Shown here: positions 38,365-47,794 of the stretch, piece after piece
How positions within the stretch are numbered: the first letter of the stretch is position 1
Layout of the letters: each line of letters starts with the position of its first letter
Origin: Burkholderiales bacterium
Lineage (GTDB): Bacteria > Pseudomonadota > Gammaproteobacteria > Burkholderiales > Casimicrobiaceae
NCBI GenBank assembly: GCA_017880805.1
Contig: JADGRP010000018.1
Coordinates: 1 to 48,499, forward strand
DNA length: 48,499 nt
Direction of reading: 5' to 3'
The notes under the pieces: generated by a model
Databases searched by the model: none
What the model was told of the DNA's origin: nothing
What the model saw: only the letters and a program-made list of their open reading frames with translations
Position numbers and translations under genes: made by a program

Positions 38365-39315
38365 ATGAAGTTTGAACGCATGCGCATCTTCACCGGCAAC
38401 GCCAACCCGAAGCTCGCGGAAGCGGTCGTCAAGCACATGAACATCAGTCTGGGCCGATGTATCGTCGGCCGCTTTTCCGATGGCGAGGTGATGGTCGAGC
38501 TGCTGGAAAACGTTCGCGGGCGCGATGTATTCATCCTCCAATCCACCTGTGCGCCGACCAACGACAACCTCATGGAAATTCTGGTGATGGTCGATGCGCT
38601 GAAACGCGCTTCGGCGGGAAGAATTACCGCCGCGATCCCGTATCTCGGATACGCCCGTCAGGACCGCCGTCCGCGCTCGGCACGGGTGGCGATCACCGCC
38701 AAGGTCATCGCCGACATGATAACGACCGTCGGCGTGGATCGCGTGATGACCATGGACCTGCACGCCGATCAGATTCAGGGCTTTTTCAATATCCCGGTCG
38801 ACAACATCTACGCGACGCCAGTGTTGCTAGGCGACCTCTGGAAGCAAAACTACGAAAACCTGCTCGTCGTATCTCCGGACGTAGGCGGGGTGGTGCGCGC
38901 ACGGGCCATCGCCAAGCGCCTGGACTCCGACCTTGCGATCATCGACAAGCGCCGTCCGAAGGCCAATGTCGCCGAAGTGATGAACATCATCGGCGACGTT
39001 GAAGGCCGTACGTGCGTAATCATGGATGACATAGTGGATACCGCGAATACGCTCTGCAAGGCGGCTGCGGCACTGAAAGAAAACGGCGCGCAGAAGGTGA
39101 TCGCGTACTGCACGCACCCGGTGCTGTCAGGCGGCGCGGTGGCGCGCATCGCCGAATCTCAGCTCGATGAAATCGTCGTCACCGACACGATTCCGCTTTC
39201 CGACGAAGCTCGGGCGTGCAAGCGCATACGGCAACTCTCCTGCGCTCAGCTTCTTGCCGAAACGATGACGCGGATCTCGAATGAAGAATCGGTGAGCTCG
39301 CTATTCACCGAGTAG
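38365..39315 (+). CDS. prs: Ribose-phosphate pyrophosphokinase
   Basis: A protein of 316 residues from ATG 38365 ([20 protein letters not shown]), the usual family length; an in-frame TTG at 38347 is less likely. Conserved blocks are [45 protein letters not shown] and the PRPP-binding [14 protein letters not shown]. The enzyme makes PRPP from ribose-5-phosphate and ATP for nucleotide, histidine and tryptophan synthesis. It follows tRNA-Gln by 75 bp and precedes rplY after 182 bp holding a promoter and a tandem repeat. Confidence 0.98.
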   Translation: MKFERMRIFTGNANPKLAEAVVKHMNISLGRCIVGRFSDGEVMVELLENVRGRDVFILQSTCAPTNDNLMEILVMVDALKRASAGRITAAIPYLGYARQDRRPRSARVAITAKVIADMITTVGVDRVMTMDLHADQIQGFFNIPVDNIYATPVLLGDLWKQNYENLLVVSPDVGGVVRARAIAKRLDSDLAIIDKRRPKANVAEVMNIIGDVEGRTCVIMDDIVDTANTLCKAAAALKENGAQKVIAYCTHPVLSGGAVARIAESQLDEIVVTDTIPLSDEARACKRIRQLSCAQLLAETMTRISNEESVSSLFTE

Positions 39316-39326
39316 GTCCGCACTCC

Positions 39327-39356
39327 TTGCGCCGGCCGCTGGAATCAGGTTACAAT
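39327..39356 (+). promoter_or_regulatory. Candidate sigma70 promoter of rplY
   Basis: TTGCGC (39327-39332) and TACAAT (39351-39356) are separated by 18 bp in the 182-bp gap between prs and rplY. The predicted transcript leader of about 135 nt would contain the 10-bp tandem repeat array. Confidence 0.5.
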
Positions 39357-39424
39357 TCAAGGCTTTCCGCTTATTTGTCTCATTTGCCCTAAGCGGCATG
39401 TCGCCACAGCCGGACGACTGTCGG

Positions 39425-39464
39425 GCCAGCCGAAGCCAACTGAGGCCAACTGAGGCCAGCTGAG
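39425..39464 (+). repeat. Four tandem 10-bp units in the rplY leader
   Basis: Units start at 39425, 39435, 39445 and 39455: GCCAGCCGAA, GCCAACTGAG, GCCAACTGAG, GCCAGCTGAG. The middle two are identical and the fourth differs at one base. The array lies 34 bp ahead of the rplY start, downstream of the predicted promoter, so it would be in the untranslated leader. Confidence 0.85.
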
Positions 39465-39497
39465 AGCCCCGGGAGGCCGCAGACAAGGAACTTTGCC

Positions 39498-40247
39498 ATG
39501 CAACAGTCAACGCAGCAGCCGCAACAATCATTCACCGCATTCCCGCGCGGCGCGGAAGGCCGGGGCGCGAGCCGCCGCCTTCGCGTGACCGGACGGGCAC
39601 CCGGCATCGTCTATGGCGGCGCCGACAAGCCGCAGACGATCGCGCTCGATCACAACGCGTTGATCCACGCGCTGAAAAAAGAAGCGTTTCATTCGACCAT
39701 CCTGGCCATGACGTTGGGCGAGACGACACAACGTGTCTTGCTGCGCGACGTGCAAATGCATCCGTTCCGTCACGAAGTGCTGCACATAGATTTCCAGCGC
39801 GTCGACGAGAACCGCAAGATCCGCATGAAGGTGCCGCTCCATTTCGCCAACGGCGAGAACTCTCCGGCGGCTTCCACTGACGCGATCATCAGCCACGTGC
39901 TGACGGAGCTCGACGTGTCATGCTTGCCGAAGGATCTGCCAGCGTTCATCGAGGTCGATCTTTCGACGCTCGCGGTCGGGCAGTCGATCCACGTCGCGAA
40001 CCTGACTTTGCCGGCCGGGGTAACAGCGGTGACGCGCGGCGGCGAGAGCCCGGTGGTCGCGACTGCGATCGTGCCGCGAGTGATTGCCGAAGTCGAAGAA
40101 GTCGCCGCGGTGGTCGAGCCAGGTGCTGTCGAAGGCGCACCGGTGGAAGCCGGCAAGGAAGGCGAGAAAGCGCCCGAAAAGGGTAGCGAGAAGGGTTCGG
40201 ACAAGGGCGCGGAGAAAGCCCCCGCGAAGAAGGACGACAAGAAATAG
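39498..40247 (+). CDS. rplY: 50S ribosomal protein L25 (Ctc/TL5 form)
   Basis: A protein of 249 residues. The N-terminal L25 domain (about 10-105; [20 protein letters not shown]) binds 5S rRNA. A C-terminal TL5 beta domain covers about 105-195. A charged low-complexity tail of about 45 residues rich in Lys, Glu, Gly and Ala ends APAKKDDKK. This is the long Ctc form common outside enterobacteria. It precedes pth and ychF, as is typical, but an intrinsic terminator lies right behind it, so pth may depend on readthrough or another promoter. Confidence 0.97.
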   Translation: MQQSTQQPQQSFTAFPRGAEGRGASRRLRVTGRAPGIVYGGADKPQTIALDHNALIHALKKEAFHSTILAMTLGETTQRVLLRDVQMHPFRHEVLHIDFQRVDENRKIRMKVPLHFANGENSPAASTDAIISHVLTELDVSCLPKDLPAFIEVDLSTLAVGQSIHVANLTLPAGVTAVTRGGESPVVATAIVPRVIAEVEEVAAVVEPGAVEGAPVEAGKEGEKAPEKGSEKGSDKGAEKAPAKKDDKK

Positions 40248-40267
40248 CCCGTTGTCCGCGCACGAAG

Positions 40268-40298
40268 GCCCGCCTGGCGGTTCCCGGCGGGCTTTTTT
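40268..40298 (+). terminator. Intrinsic terminator after rplY
   Basis: GCCCGCC (40268-40274) pairs with GGCGGGC (40286-40292) around an 11-nt loop and is followed by six T residues (40293-40298). It is a classical rho-independent terminator between rplY and pth. Confidence 0.9.
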
Positions 40299-40329
40299 GT
40301 TGGAGCCGGCGTGATACACAGGCACAACC

Positions 40330-41052
40330 ATGACGCCATTGCGTTTGATCGTCGGCATAGGTAACCCCGGCAGCGAATACCACGCGACCCGGCATAATGC
40401 CGGCGCGTGGTTCGTCGAGCGCCTTGCGCAGGCAACAGGCGCGTCACTCGGCATGCAGGTGAAGTTTCAGGCCATCGTTGGCAGCGTGCGCTCGAGCGAT
40501 CGCGTCGACCGGCGATTGGCATTGCCGCAAACTTTTATGAATCGAAGCGGACTGGCGGTGTCCGCGCTGGCGCGTTTCTATCGCATCGCGCCCGAGGAAA
40601 TCCTGATCGCGCACGACGAGCTCGACTTGAAGCCGGGCGCCGTCAAGCTTAAGCAGGGCGGCGGGAACGCTGGTCACAACGGACTCAAGGACATCGTCGC
40701 GTCGCTCGGCACGCCGGCCTTCTGGCGGCTCAGAATCGGCATTGGCCACCCCCGCGAGGGTGAGCTTTCCGAACAAGAGGTGGCCGATTACGTTCTTCAC
40801 CGGCCGCGCCTCGAAGAGCAGCAGGCGATCGACGAAGCCATCGTCCGCGCACTCGCGGTCTGGCCCTCGCTCGAGGCGGGCGACACCGAGCGCGCGATGC
40901 ACGAACTGCATACGGTGCCGAAGGCCCCCAAGGCAGGCGAGGCGGGCCCAACGCAGCCAACCGCGGCAATCGGCACAGACAAGCAACCTCCACCGGCCTC
41001 TTCGCAAGACAGCGGCGATAAGGCCAAAGAAAAGGGATCGAAGGCGACATGA
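40330..41052 (+). CDS. pth: Peptidyl-tRNA hydrolase with C-terminal tail
   Basis: A protein of 240 residues. The catalytic core (1-190) shows [18 protein letters not shown] with Asn12 and catalytic His22, [14 protein letters not shown] with the catalytic Asp, and [13 protein letters not shown]. It releases peptides from peptidyl-tRNA that drops off ribosomes. The last 45-50 residues are low-complexity (Pro, Ala, Gly, Lys, Thr), beyond the usual length of about 190. The stop overlaps the ychF start (ATGA). The upstream rplY terminator suggests partly separate expression. Confidence 0.97.
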   Translation: MTPLRLIVGIGNPGSEYHATRHNAGAWFVERLAQATGASLGMQVKFQAIVGSVRSSDRVDRRLALPQTFMNRSGLAVSALARFYRIAPEEILIAHDELDLKPGAVKLKQGGGNAGHNGLKDIVASLGTPAFWRLRIGIGHPREGELSEQEVADYVLHRPRLEEQQAIDEAIVRALAVWPSLEAGDTERAMHELHTVPKAPKAGEAGPTQPTAAIGTDKQPPPASSQDSGDKAKEKGSKAT

Positions 41053-42143
41053 GTCTCAGATGCGGAATCGTCGGATTGCCGAACGTCGGCAAGTCAACGC
41101 TGTTCAACGCGCTGACAAAAGCCGGGATCGCCGCCGAAAACTATCCGTTTTGCACCATCGAGCCCAACATCGGCATCGTCGAAGTGCCCGATCCGCGTCT
41201 TGCGCCCTTGGCCGCGATTGCGCGTCCTGAGCGCATCCTTCCGGCGACGGTCGAATTCGTCGATATCGCGGGCTTGGTCGCCGGCGCTTCCAAGGGGGAG
41301 GGACTCGGCAATCAGTTTCTGGCCACCATTCGTGAGACCGACGCGATCGCGCATGTGGTTCGCTGCTTCGAGGACGATAACGTCGTCCACGTTGCAGGAA
41401 AAATCGACCCCGTCTCCGACATCGAGACGATCAACACCGAGCTGGCGCTGGCGGACCTCGCCACGGTGGACAAGCAGCTTGCCAAACACGCCAAGGCAGC
41501 CAAAGCGGGTGGGGACAAGGAGTCCCAGCGCCTGGTCGCCGCGCTGGAGAAAGTCGGCGCCGCGCTGAACGAGGCCAGGCCCGCGCGCTCGGTCGATCTC
41601 TATCCCGAAGAGCGCGCGGTGCTCAAGCCCCTCTTCCTGCTGACGATGAAACCGACCCTGTACGTCGCCAACGTGGCCGAGCATGGCTTCGCCGACAATC
41701 TGCTGCTCGCCGCCGTCGAGCAATACGCGCAGCGCGAAGGTGCGCCGGTGGTAGCGATCAGCGCGGCGCTGGAATCGCAGATCGCGGACCTCGAGCCTCA
41801 AGACAAGCGGATATTTCTTGCCGACATGGGACTGACCGAGGCGGGGCTCGATCGGCTGGTCCACGCTGGGTACAAGCTGCTGGGCCTCGAGACGTACTTC
41901 ACCGCCGGACCGAAGGAGGTTCGTGCCTGGACGGTGAAGGGCGGCAGCACGGCACCGCAAGCCGCCGGCGTGATCCATACCGACTTCGAAAAGGGTTTCA
42001 TTCGCGCGGAGGTGATCGCCTACGACGACTTTATCGCCTGCAAAGGCGAGCACGGCGCCAAGGATGCGGGCAAAATGCGCCTGGAAGGCAAGGACTATGT
42101 CGTGCGCGACGGCGATGTCATGCATTTTCGCTTCAATGTCTGA
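41049..42143 (+). CDS. ychF: Redox-regulated ATPase/GTPase YchF
   Basis: A protein of 364 residues (family 363-364). The P-loop is GLPNVGKST (residues 8-16), followed by [12 protein letters not shown] and [20 protein letters not shown]. The G4 position reads YVANVAE, the altered specificity motif of the OLA1/YchF group, which prefers ATP. The C-terminal TGS-like domain ends VMHFRFNV. YchF associates with ribosomes and stress responses. It overlaps pth by four bases, a nearly universal pairing. Confidence 0.98.
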   Translation: MSLRCGIVGLPNVGKSTLFNALTKAGIAAENYPFCTIEPNIGIVEVPDPRLAPLAAIARPERILPATVEFVDIAGLVAGASKGEGLGNQFLATIRETDAIAHVVRCFEDDNVVHVAGKIDPVSDIETINTELALADLATVDKQLAKHAKAAKAGGDKESQRLVAALEKVGAALNEARPARSVDLYPEERAVLKPLFLLTMKPTLYVANVAEHGFADNLLLAAVEQYAQREGAPVVAISAALESQIADLEPQDKRIFLADMGLTEAGLDRLVHAGYKLLGLETYFTAGPKEVRAWTVKGGSTAPQAAGVIHTDFEKGFIRAEVIAYDDFIACKGEHGAKDAGKMRLEGKDYVVRDGDVMHFRFNV

Positions 42144-42194
42144 CGCTTGTCTGTCAACCCCGGCGAACATCTGAACGTGACATCAATGTCTGAC
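42133..42194 (+). repeat. 12-bp direct repeat bracketing the ychF-LEA14 junction
   Basis: TCAATGTCTGAC occurs at 42133-42144 and again at 42183-42194, exactly 50 bp apart. The first copy contains the last codons and stop of ychF; the second contains the start codon of the LEA14-like gene. It looks like a local duplication of the gene end. Confidence 0.75.
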
Positions 42195-42692
42195 CGGATG
42201 TCAGGCCACCGGACGACGGTCGTGGCAATGGTGGCATTCACGCTCGCCCTTTCTGTGCTTGCGGCCTGCGCAAGCGTCGGAGCCCGCCTCGCTGCTCCCA
42301 AGGTAACCGTCGAAAGCATTTCCGTCGGTGGAATCCGGGGCACCGACGCGATGGTCACGCTGTCCTTGCGAGTCGAGAACCCGAATGCAATCGATTTGAT
42401 GCTCCAGTCGCTTCGATTCGGCTTGAGCATCGATGACATTGCGCTGACGAGCGGGACGACCGCGCGTAGCGAGACCATCGTGGCCGGCGGCAGCGCAGTG
42501 ATCGAGCTCGAGACGCGCACCAACATCAACGCGGTCCTGCAACTGATCACGCTGTCGGCCAACCGTCGCATGCCATCGCTGCAATATGCGCTCGACGGGG
42601 AGGCGATCGTTCAGAACGGTATTCGTCTGCCGTTCGCGCGCCGTGGCGACATTCCGCTGCCAGCGGCATCGGCGCCGACGTACAGCCGATGA
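42186..42692 (+). CDS. LEA14-like (LEA type 2 / WHy domain) lipoprotein
   Basis: A protein of 168 residues from ATG 42186; ATG 42198 is possible, and a TTG start further upstream is unlikely. The N-terminal hydrophobic stretch [16 protein letters not shown] gives a lipobox with Cys28. The mature part has the LEA2/WHy pattern, for example [19 protein letters not shown] and a beta-rich fold. Bacterial members are envelope lipoproteins, with desiccation or stress links suggested by homology only. It lies between ychF and dapF; dapF begins 7 bp after its stop, so the two are probably co-transcribed. Confidence 0.85.
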   Translation: MSDRMSGHRTTVVAMVAFTLALSVLAACASVGARLAAPKVTVESISVGGIRGTDAMVTLSLRVENPNAIDLMLQSLRFGLSIDDIALTSGTTARSETIVAGGSAVIELETRTNINAVLQLITLSANRRMPSLQYALDGEAIVQNGIRLPFARRGDIPLPAASAPTYSR

Positions 42693-42699
42693 GCCGGAC

Positions 42700-43536
42700 G
42701 TGCGCCTGAAATTCACCAAAATGCAAGGCCTGGGCAATGATTTCGTCGTGCTCGACGGCATCGCGCAGCAGATCGACCTGAGCTCGCAACAGCTGAAGCG
42801 CCTTGCCGACCGCCACTTCGGTGTGGGCTGCGATCAGATATTGGTTGTGGAAAAGCCGAGCCGTGCCGACGTCGACTTTCGCTACCGGATTTTCAACGCC
42901 GATGGAGGCGAGGTCGAGCAATGCGGCAACGGCGCACGCTGCTTTGTGCAGTTTGTCCGCAACCGCGGGTTGACCGCGAAGCGCGTCATCCGGGTCGAGA
43001 CGCGCGGCGGCATTATCGAGCCGCGCGTGGAAGACGACGGCCAGGTCACCGTTGACATGGGGATCCCGCGTTTCGAGTCTGTGGAGATTCCGTTTGTCGG
43101 CGGCAGCGCCGCGATCGTTCAACCGCTGGAGGTCGACGGCGCTGCTGTCTCGTTGAGCGTTGTGTCCATGGGCAATCCACACGCGGTCCAAGTCGTGGAC
43201 AACGTGGACGACGCGCCGGTCTTGACACAGGGACCGCGCATCGAGCGCCATCCTCGGTTTCCGAATGGGGTCAACGCGGGCTACATGCAGATCGCCGATC
43301 GCGCTAACATTCGCCTGCGGGTTTGGGAACGCGGCGCGGGAGAGACGCTGGCGTGCGGCACCGGCGCATGCGCGGCGGTGGTGAGCGGCATCCGGCTTGG
43401 CCTACTCGATTCGCCGGTGCGCGTCGAGACGCGCGGTGGGACGTTGACGATCGCGTGGCACGGCGGACAATCGCCGGTGTTCATGACCGGGCCGGCTGCC
43501 ACCGTGTTCGACGGCGAGTGGCAGGTGAGCGAGTGA
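42700..43536 (+). CDS. dapF: Diaminopimelate epimerase
   Basis: A protein of 278 residues starting at GTG 42700 ([19 protein letters not shown]), matching the family N-terminus; earlier in-frame starts would overlap the upstream gene. The two catalytic cysteines are in [16 protein letters not shown] (Cys75) and ACGTGACA (about Cys222). It interconverts LL- and meso-diaminopimelate for lysine and peptidoglycan synthesis. DUF484 and xerC follow, the same order as dapF-yigA-xerC in Escherichia coli. Confidence 0.98.
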   Translation: MRLKFTKMQGLGNDFVVLDGIAQQIDLSSQQLKRLADRHFGVGCDQILVVEKPSRADVDFRYRIFNADGGEVEQCGNGARCFVQFVRNRGLTAKRVIRVETRGGIIEPRVEDDGQVTVDMGIPRFESVEIPFVGGSAAIVQPLEVDGAAVSLSVVSMGNPHAVQVVDNVDDAPVLTQGPRIERHPRFPNGVNAGYMQIADRANIRLRVWERGAGETLACGTGACAAVVSGIRLGLLDSPVRVETRGGTLTIAWHGGQSPVFMTGPAATVFDGEWQVSE

Positions 43537-43565
43537 CAAATAAGTGATAAATGAGCGACCGATGA
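43533..43565 (+). repeat. Three imperfect 11-bp units across the dapF stop and DUF484 start
   Basis: Units GTGACAAATAA (43533), GTGATAAATGA (43544) and GCGACCGATGA (43555) run head to tail; the first two differ at two positions and the third is more diverged. They contain the dapF stop, a possible GTG start, a four-codon reading frame (ATG 43551 to TGA 43565) and the preferred DUF484 start ATG 43562, which overlaps that TGA. Confidence 0.65.
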
Positions 43566-44242
43566 GCGCATCAGACGAGGGAATGCCGATGGACGCGAAT
43601 GCCGTCGCCGATTATCTCCAGCAGCACCCGGAGTTTTTTGCGGAGTACGCCGACCTTCTGGCCGATATTTATGTTCCGCATCCGCACGGCGGCCACGCAA
43701 TCCCGATCGCCGAACGTCAAATCGTTACCTTGCGCGAGAAGAACGGTCAGCTAGAGACCAAGCTGCACGAGTTGATACAGTTCGGCAGTGAGAACGACAG
43801 CATCAGCGAAAAGTTGCATCGCTCGACGCTGGCTCTTTTTTCCGCCGCGGATCTCGAAACGACCTTGGGCGTTCTCTATCACAGCCTGAAAGATGATTTT
43901 CACGTTCCGCATGTTGCTCTGCGCTTGTGGGGCAAGGTTCCGGAACAGTCGTACCTGCCGGAACTCGCGGCGACCAGCCAGGAGCTGCGCGACTATGCGG
44001 CTACCCTGGATGGGCCGTATTGCGGAGCACAGGCGCCTTTCGAATCGCGGGATTGGTTCGATGGCGCGCCGTCCCTGAGGTCCTTTGCATTCCTGCCTTT
44101 GCGCACGCATCCGACGTTTGGATTGCTCGCCCTCGGCGCAGATGATCCGGCACGGTTCTATGCGGGAATGGGGACGATGTATCTGACGCGGCTGTCCGAG
44201 GTCGCAAGCGTTGCCACCGCCCGCTTTTTGCCGCAAGGCTAG
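43562..44242 (+). CDS. DUF484 family protein (YigA-like)
   Basis: A protein of 226 residues from ATG 43562; GTG 43544 and ATG 43586 are alternatives in frame. The opening DANAVADYLQQHPEFFAEYADLL and the following AIPIAERQIVTLREKN coiled segment are typical of DUF484. The C-terminal 130 residues are a GAF-like domain. The family is conserved between dapF and xerC in beta- and gammaproteobacteria, but its function is not established. xerC begins 47 bp later. Confidence 0.88.
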   Translation: MSASDEGMPMDANAVADYLQQHPEFFAEYADLLADIYVPHPHGGHAIPIAERQIVTLREKNGQLETKLHELIQFGSENDSISEKLHRSTLALFSAADLETTLGVLYHSLKDDFHVPHVALRLWGKVPEQSYLPELAATSQELRDYAATLDGPYCGAQAPFESRDWFDGAPSLRSFAFLPLRTHPTFGLLALGADDPARFYAGMGTMYLTRLSEVASVATARFLPQG

Positions 44243-44289
44243 TTTCTGACGCAGTACACTACGTCGATGCGTCCTTCGCCGAAGCGCCG

Positions 44290-45216
44290 ATGAACGCGCC
44301 GTCGCGCGTGGACGCGACGCTGCTCGACGCCTATGGGCGTTATCTTGCGACGAGGCCGGCGCACACACGCGACGCGTATCTGCGCGACGTCGCAGCGCTC
44401 AAGGCGCTTGCAGGGGAAGAGCCGCTCGCCGGGCTTTCCGCCGCCGATCTGCGGCGCTTTCTCGCCATCCTGCACGGCCGCGGACTTTCGGGAAGAAGCC
44501 TTGCTCGATTGCTTTCCGGTTGGAGGGCATTTTTTCGTTTTGCGATGGATCGTGACCCTTTGTTCAAGGACAATCCTTGCAGGGGGCTCAAAGCGCCAAA
44601 GGCGAAGCGGCGTCTGCCGTCCGCGCTTTCGCCGGATGAGGCAGTGCAACTGGTGGCGATCGAGGGCGACGACGCACTTGCGTTACGCGATCGGGCATTG
44701 CTCGAACTCGCCTACTCTTCCGGACTGCGTGTCGCCGAGCTATCGGGGATGAATCTCTCGATGCTCGACCTGGCCTCGGGAGAGGTGCGGGTCTGGGGCA
44801 AGGGCTCGAAAGAACGCATCGTACCGGTTGGCGCACCGGCGCGCGCTGCGCTGAAGGCGTGGATCGCAAGGCGTGTTTCGTTCCCGGTTCGCGATACGGA
44901 GGCGCTTTTCCTAAGCCGCACCGGGCGGCGTCTCGCGCCGCGCGCGATTCAGCAGCGTCTCGCGGAGTGGGCGGTCAAGCGTGGATTGAAACGCCACGTC
45001 CATCCACACATGTTGCGCCACTCCTTCGCGTCGCATTTGCTGCAATCCTCGGGCGACCTGCGCGCGGTGCAGGAACTGCTTGGACACGCGAGCATCGCCA
45101 GTACGCAGGTGTACACGCACCTCGACTTCCAATACCTGGCGAAGGTTTATGACGAGGCGCATCCGCGCGCAAGAAAAGGCGGTCCGCTCGGCAAGGCGCC
45201 GAAGACCGCCAAATAG
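44290..45216 (+). CDS. xerC: Tyrosine recombinase XerC
   Basis: A protein of 308 residues with an N-terminal SAM-like core-binding domain (about 5-90) and the catalytic domain. The active-site set is complete: Arg147 in SGLRVAEL, Lys171 in GKGSKERI, His240 and Arg243 in HMLRHSFASHLL, His266 in LGHASI and Tyr275 in QVYTHLD. With XerD it resolves chromosome dimers at dif. The dapF-DUF484-xerC context shows it is the housekeeping enzyme and not a mobile-element integrase. It is convergent with the DinB-like gene, with only 9 bp between stops. Confidence 0.97.
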   Translation: MNAPSRVDATLLDAYGRYLATRPAHTRDAYLRDVAALKALAGEEPLAGLSAADLRRFLAILHGRGLSGRSLARLLSGWRAFFRFAMDRDPLFKDNPCRGLKAPKAKRRLPSALSPDEAVQLVAIEGDDALALRDRALLELAYSSGLRVAELSGMNLSMLDLASGEVRVWGKGSKERIVPVGAPARAALKAWIARRVSFPVRDTEALFLSRTGRRLAPRAIQQRLAEWAVKRGLKRHVHPHMLRHSFASHLLQSSGDLRAVQELLGHASIASTQVYTHLDFQYLAKVYDEAHPRARKGGPLGKAPKTAK

Positions 45217-45225
45217 CCATTCGGA

Positions 45226-45738
45226 TCAGTCGAGGATCCGGACGATCCCCGGCAGCCACGGCAAGTCGGTCACTCCAGGCGCGACATCCGCCTGCTTCAT
45301 CAGCGTCGTCAACTGCCCGCGGTGATGGGTCCCGTGGTTGAATAAATGCACCGCAGCGACCGCCGCCGGCAGGCGCCGCGTTTTGCCGTCGACCTTGCTT
45401 GTGTATTCGATCGTCGATTCCAGCCATTCGCGCGTTATGTTGCCTGCCCATTGCAGCATCGCGGTGTCCGTTTCCTGCCGCTCGCGTCGCAGGTCATCGA
45501 ATTTCTGGAACATGTCGGCGCCGAACGCCGGGTGATCGCAGGCGGGACCGACGAAGCGTCCAAGCCACATCCGGTCACCCCAGAGCAGATGATTCAGCGT
45601 GCCGTGAATCGACCCGAAAAATGCGCGCCGGTCGCGAGTGCGTTCATCCGCCGGCATTTCCGCGCACGCGGAATACAGCCGCTCGTTCATCCAGGCGTTG
45701 TAGCGCGCCATCAACTGACAATACTCGCGGGAGATCAT
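45226..45738 (-). CDS. DinB family protein
   Basis: A protein of 170 residues from ATG 45738 (MISREYCQLMARYNAWMNER); the frame extends upstream through the amtB terminator, which argues for this later start. The DinB/YfiT four-helix fold is indicated by ARYNAWMNERLY, the metal-type histidine in LNHLLWGDRMWL near residue 50, and HLFNHGTHHRGQL near residue 128, giving a probable three-His metal site. Family members are metal-dependent transferases or of unknown activity; the substrate here is unknown. It lies downstream of amtB, beyond its terminator. Confidence 0.88.
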   Translation of the reverse strand: MISREYCQLMARYNAWMNERLYSACAEMPADERTRDRRAFFGSIHGTLNHLLWGDRMWLGRFVGPACDHPAFGADMFQKFDDLRRERQETDTAMLQWAGNITREWLESTIEYTSKVDGKTRRLPAAVAAVHLFNHGTHHRGQLTTLMKQADVAPGVTDLPWLPGIVRILD

Positions 45739-45853
45739 GCAACAGGTCGGGTAAGCGGCGCGGCTGAAGGATGAGAAGCCATGACAGTTCAGGCAGGTCG
45801 ACGGAGATTGTAGCGGATGGGCCACGGCCAGTCGCGCTCTCCGGGGCGGACCC

Positions 45854-45882
45854 AAAAAAACGGGGCGCTTGGAGGCGCCCCG
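45854..45882 (-). terminator. Intrinsic terminator of the glnK-amtB transcript
   Basis: An 8-bp perfect stem CGGGGCGC (45861-45868) / GCGCCCCG (45875-45882) with a 6-nt loop. On the minus strand it is followed by seven T residues (45854-45860 read as A on the plus strand). It lies 40 bp downstream of the amtB stop. Confidence 0.92.
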
Positions 45883-45921
45883 AAAAGCCACTGAGGAGAA
45901 ACTCGAGCGTAACTTGCGTGA

Positions 45922-47397
45922 CTACTCCACCCGCTCGCCGTGAAGACTTATGTCGAGACCCTCGCGCTCCTCTTCCTCGGAGACGCGCAGGCCGACAACC
46001 ATATCGATTACCTTGAGGATGATGAAGCTCCCGACTCCCGAGTACACCAAGGTCGTGCAAACCGCGCCAAGCTGCACCAGGAAGTCGCCGTCGGCGCCGC
46101 TGATGTCCTTGACATTGAACACACCGGTCAGCAGAGCGCCGACGATACCGCCGATGCAGTGCACGCCGAACGCGTCGAGCGAATCATCGTAGCCGAACAT
46201 CTTCTTGACGGTGGTTGCCGCGAAGAAACAGAGGATGCCCGCAGCGATGCCGATGACGAATGCGCCAGTGACGCCGACGAAGCCCGACGCCGGTGTGATC
46301 GCGACCAGACCCGCAACCGCGCCCGACGCGATGCCCAGCACGGAGGGCTTACCTTTGGCCATCCACTCCGTGAACATCCACGCCAGCGCGGCAACGGCGG
46401 TTGCGAGCTGCGTCACGACCATCGCCATGCCGGCACGGCCATCGGCGGCAACCGCGGAACCCGCGTTGAAGCCGAACCAGCCCACCCACAACAGTGAGGC
46501 GCCGATTAGAGTCAGCGTGAGGTTATGCGGCGCCATCGCTTCCTTGCCGTAGCCCATCCGTTTGCCGAGCACCAGAGCGCAGACCAGGCCCGAAATTCCG
46601 GCGTTGATGTGCACGACCGTGCCGCCGGCGAAATCGAGCACACCTTTCGCTGCCCAAAAACCGGACGGCTCCCACATCATGTGCGCGATGGGCGAATAGA
46701 TGAGCAGCGACCACAATCCGATGAACCACAGCATCGCCGAGAATTTCATCCGGTCGGCGAAGGCGCCTGCGATCAGCGCGGGCGTGATAATCGCAAAGGT
46801 CATCTGGAACGTCATGTAGACGGATTCCGGGATCGTGAGCCCGAGGTGCGACACGCTTACCTTCCCCGCGTCATGCTGGAACAGCATGCCGTTGAGGAAG
46901 AGTCGATCGAGGCTGCCGACAAACGAGCCCCCGGGCATGAACGCGAGGCTGTAGCCCGCGATTACCCAGAGCACCGTGACCAGGCAAGTGATCGCGAAGC
47001 TCTGCATCAGCGTCGCGAGCACATTCTTCTTGCGCACCATCCCGCCATAGAACAGCGCAAGCCCTGGGATCGTCATCAGCAACACCAGCGCCGTCGAGGT
47101 AAGCATCCAGGCCGTGTCGCCGCTGTTGATTTTGTCGACGCCGATCACTTGCGGCGATGTCGGCGCGGGCGGCGCGGCCGCGGGCGCAGCGGCTGCGTCC
47201 GCCTTGGGTGGCTCCGCCTTCGAATCCGCTGCGGGTGCTGCTGCGGCAGGTGCAGGTGCGGCCGCAGGTGCAGGAGCGGGGGCCGTCGCGGCGGGCGCGG
47301 CAGCCTTGTCTTTGTCCTGTGCGGACGAAACGGTGGATACGCTGAAGGCGCCGATCAATATTCCGACGGAGGCGATCAACGCTAGGAATTGCTTCAT
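45922..47397 (-). CDS. amtB: Ammonium transporter AmtB with signal peptide and long Ala/Pro linker
   Basis: A protein of 491 residues from ATG 47397, preceded by AAGGGGA that overlaps the glnK stop. A cleavable-looking signal (MKQFLALIASVGILIGAFSV) is followed by about 60 residues of Ala/Pro/Lys low complexity before the transporter core. The core has about 11 membrane segments with TIPGLALFYGGMVRKKNVL, LDFAGGTVVHINAG (Asp and first pore His) and FGVHCIGGIVGALLTG (second pore His). The extreme C-terminal region is the GlnK-contact tail. AmtB conducts ammonium and is gated by GlnK, encoded just upstream. A good intrinsic terminator follows. Confidence 0.97.
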   Translation of the reverse strand: MKQFLALIASVGILIGAFSVSTVSSAQDKDKAAAPAATAPAPAPAAAPAPAAAAPAADSKAEPPKADAAAAPAAAPPAPTSPQVIGVDKINSGDTAWMLTSTALVLLMTIPGLALFYGGMVRKKNVLATLMQSFAITCLVTVLWVIAGYSLAFMPGGSFVGSLDRLFLNGMLFQHDAGKVSVSHLGLTIPESVYMTFQMTFAIITPALIAGAFADRMKFSAMLWFIGLWSLLIYSPIAHMMWEPSGFWAAKGVLDFAGGTVVHINAGISGLVCALVLGKRMGYGKEAMAPHNLTLTLIGASLLWVGWFGFNAGSAVAADGRAGMAMVVTQLATAVAALAWMFTEWMAKGKPSVLGIASGAVAGLVAITPASGFVGVTGAFVIGIAAGILCFFAATTVKKMFGYDDSLDAFGVHCIGGIVGALLTGVFNVKDISGADGDFLVQLGAVCTTLVYSGVGSFIILKVIDMVVGLRVSEEEEREGLDISLHGERVE

Positions 47398-47407
47398 AGT
47401 GTTCCCC

Positions 47408-47794
<387 letters not shown>

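Noticed and set aside
39425-39464. Tandem units as a CRISPR-like array
   Set aside because: Units are 10 bp without spacers, and no cas genes are present.
44290-45216. Tyrosine recombinase as evidence for an integrated element
   Set aside because: Complete XerC in the dapF-DUF484-xerC context, with no att repeats or cargo genes.
45739-45891. N-terminal extension of the DinB-like frame (51 codons)
   Set aside because: It runs across the amtB intrinsic terminator, and DinB homology begins at ATG 45738.
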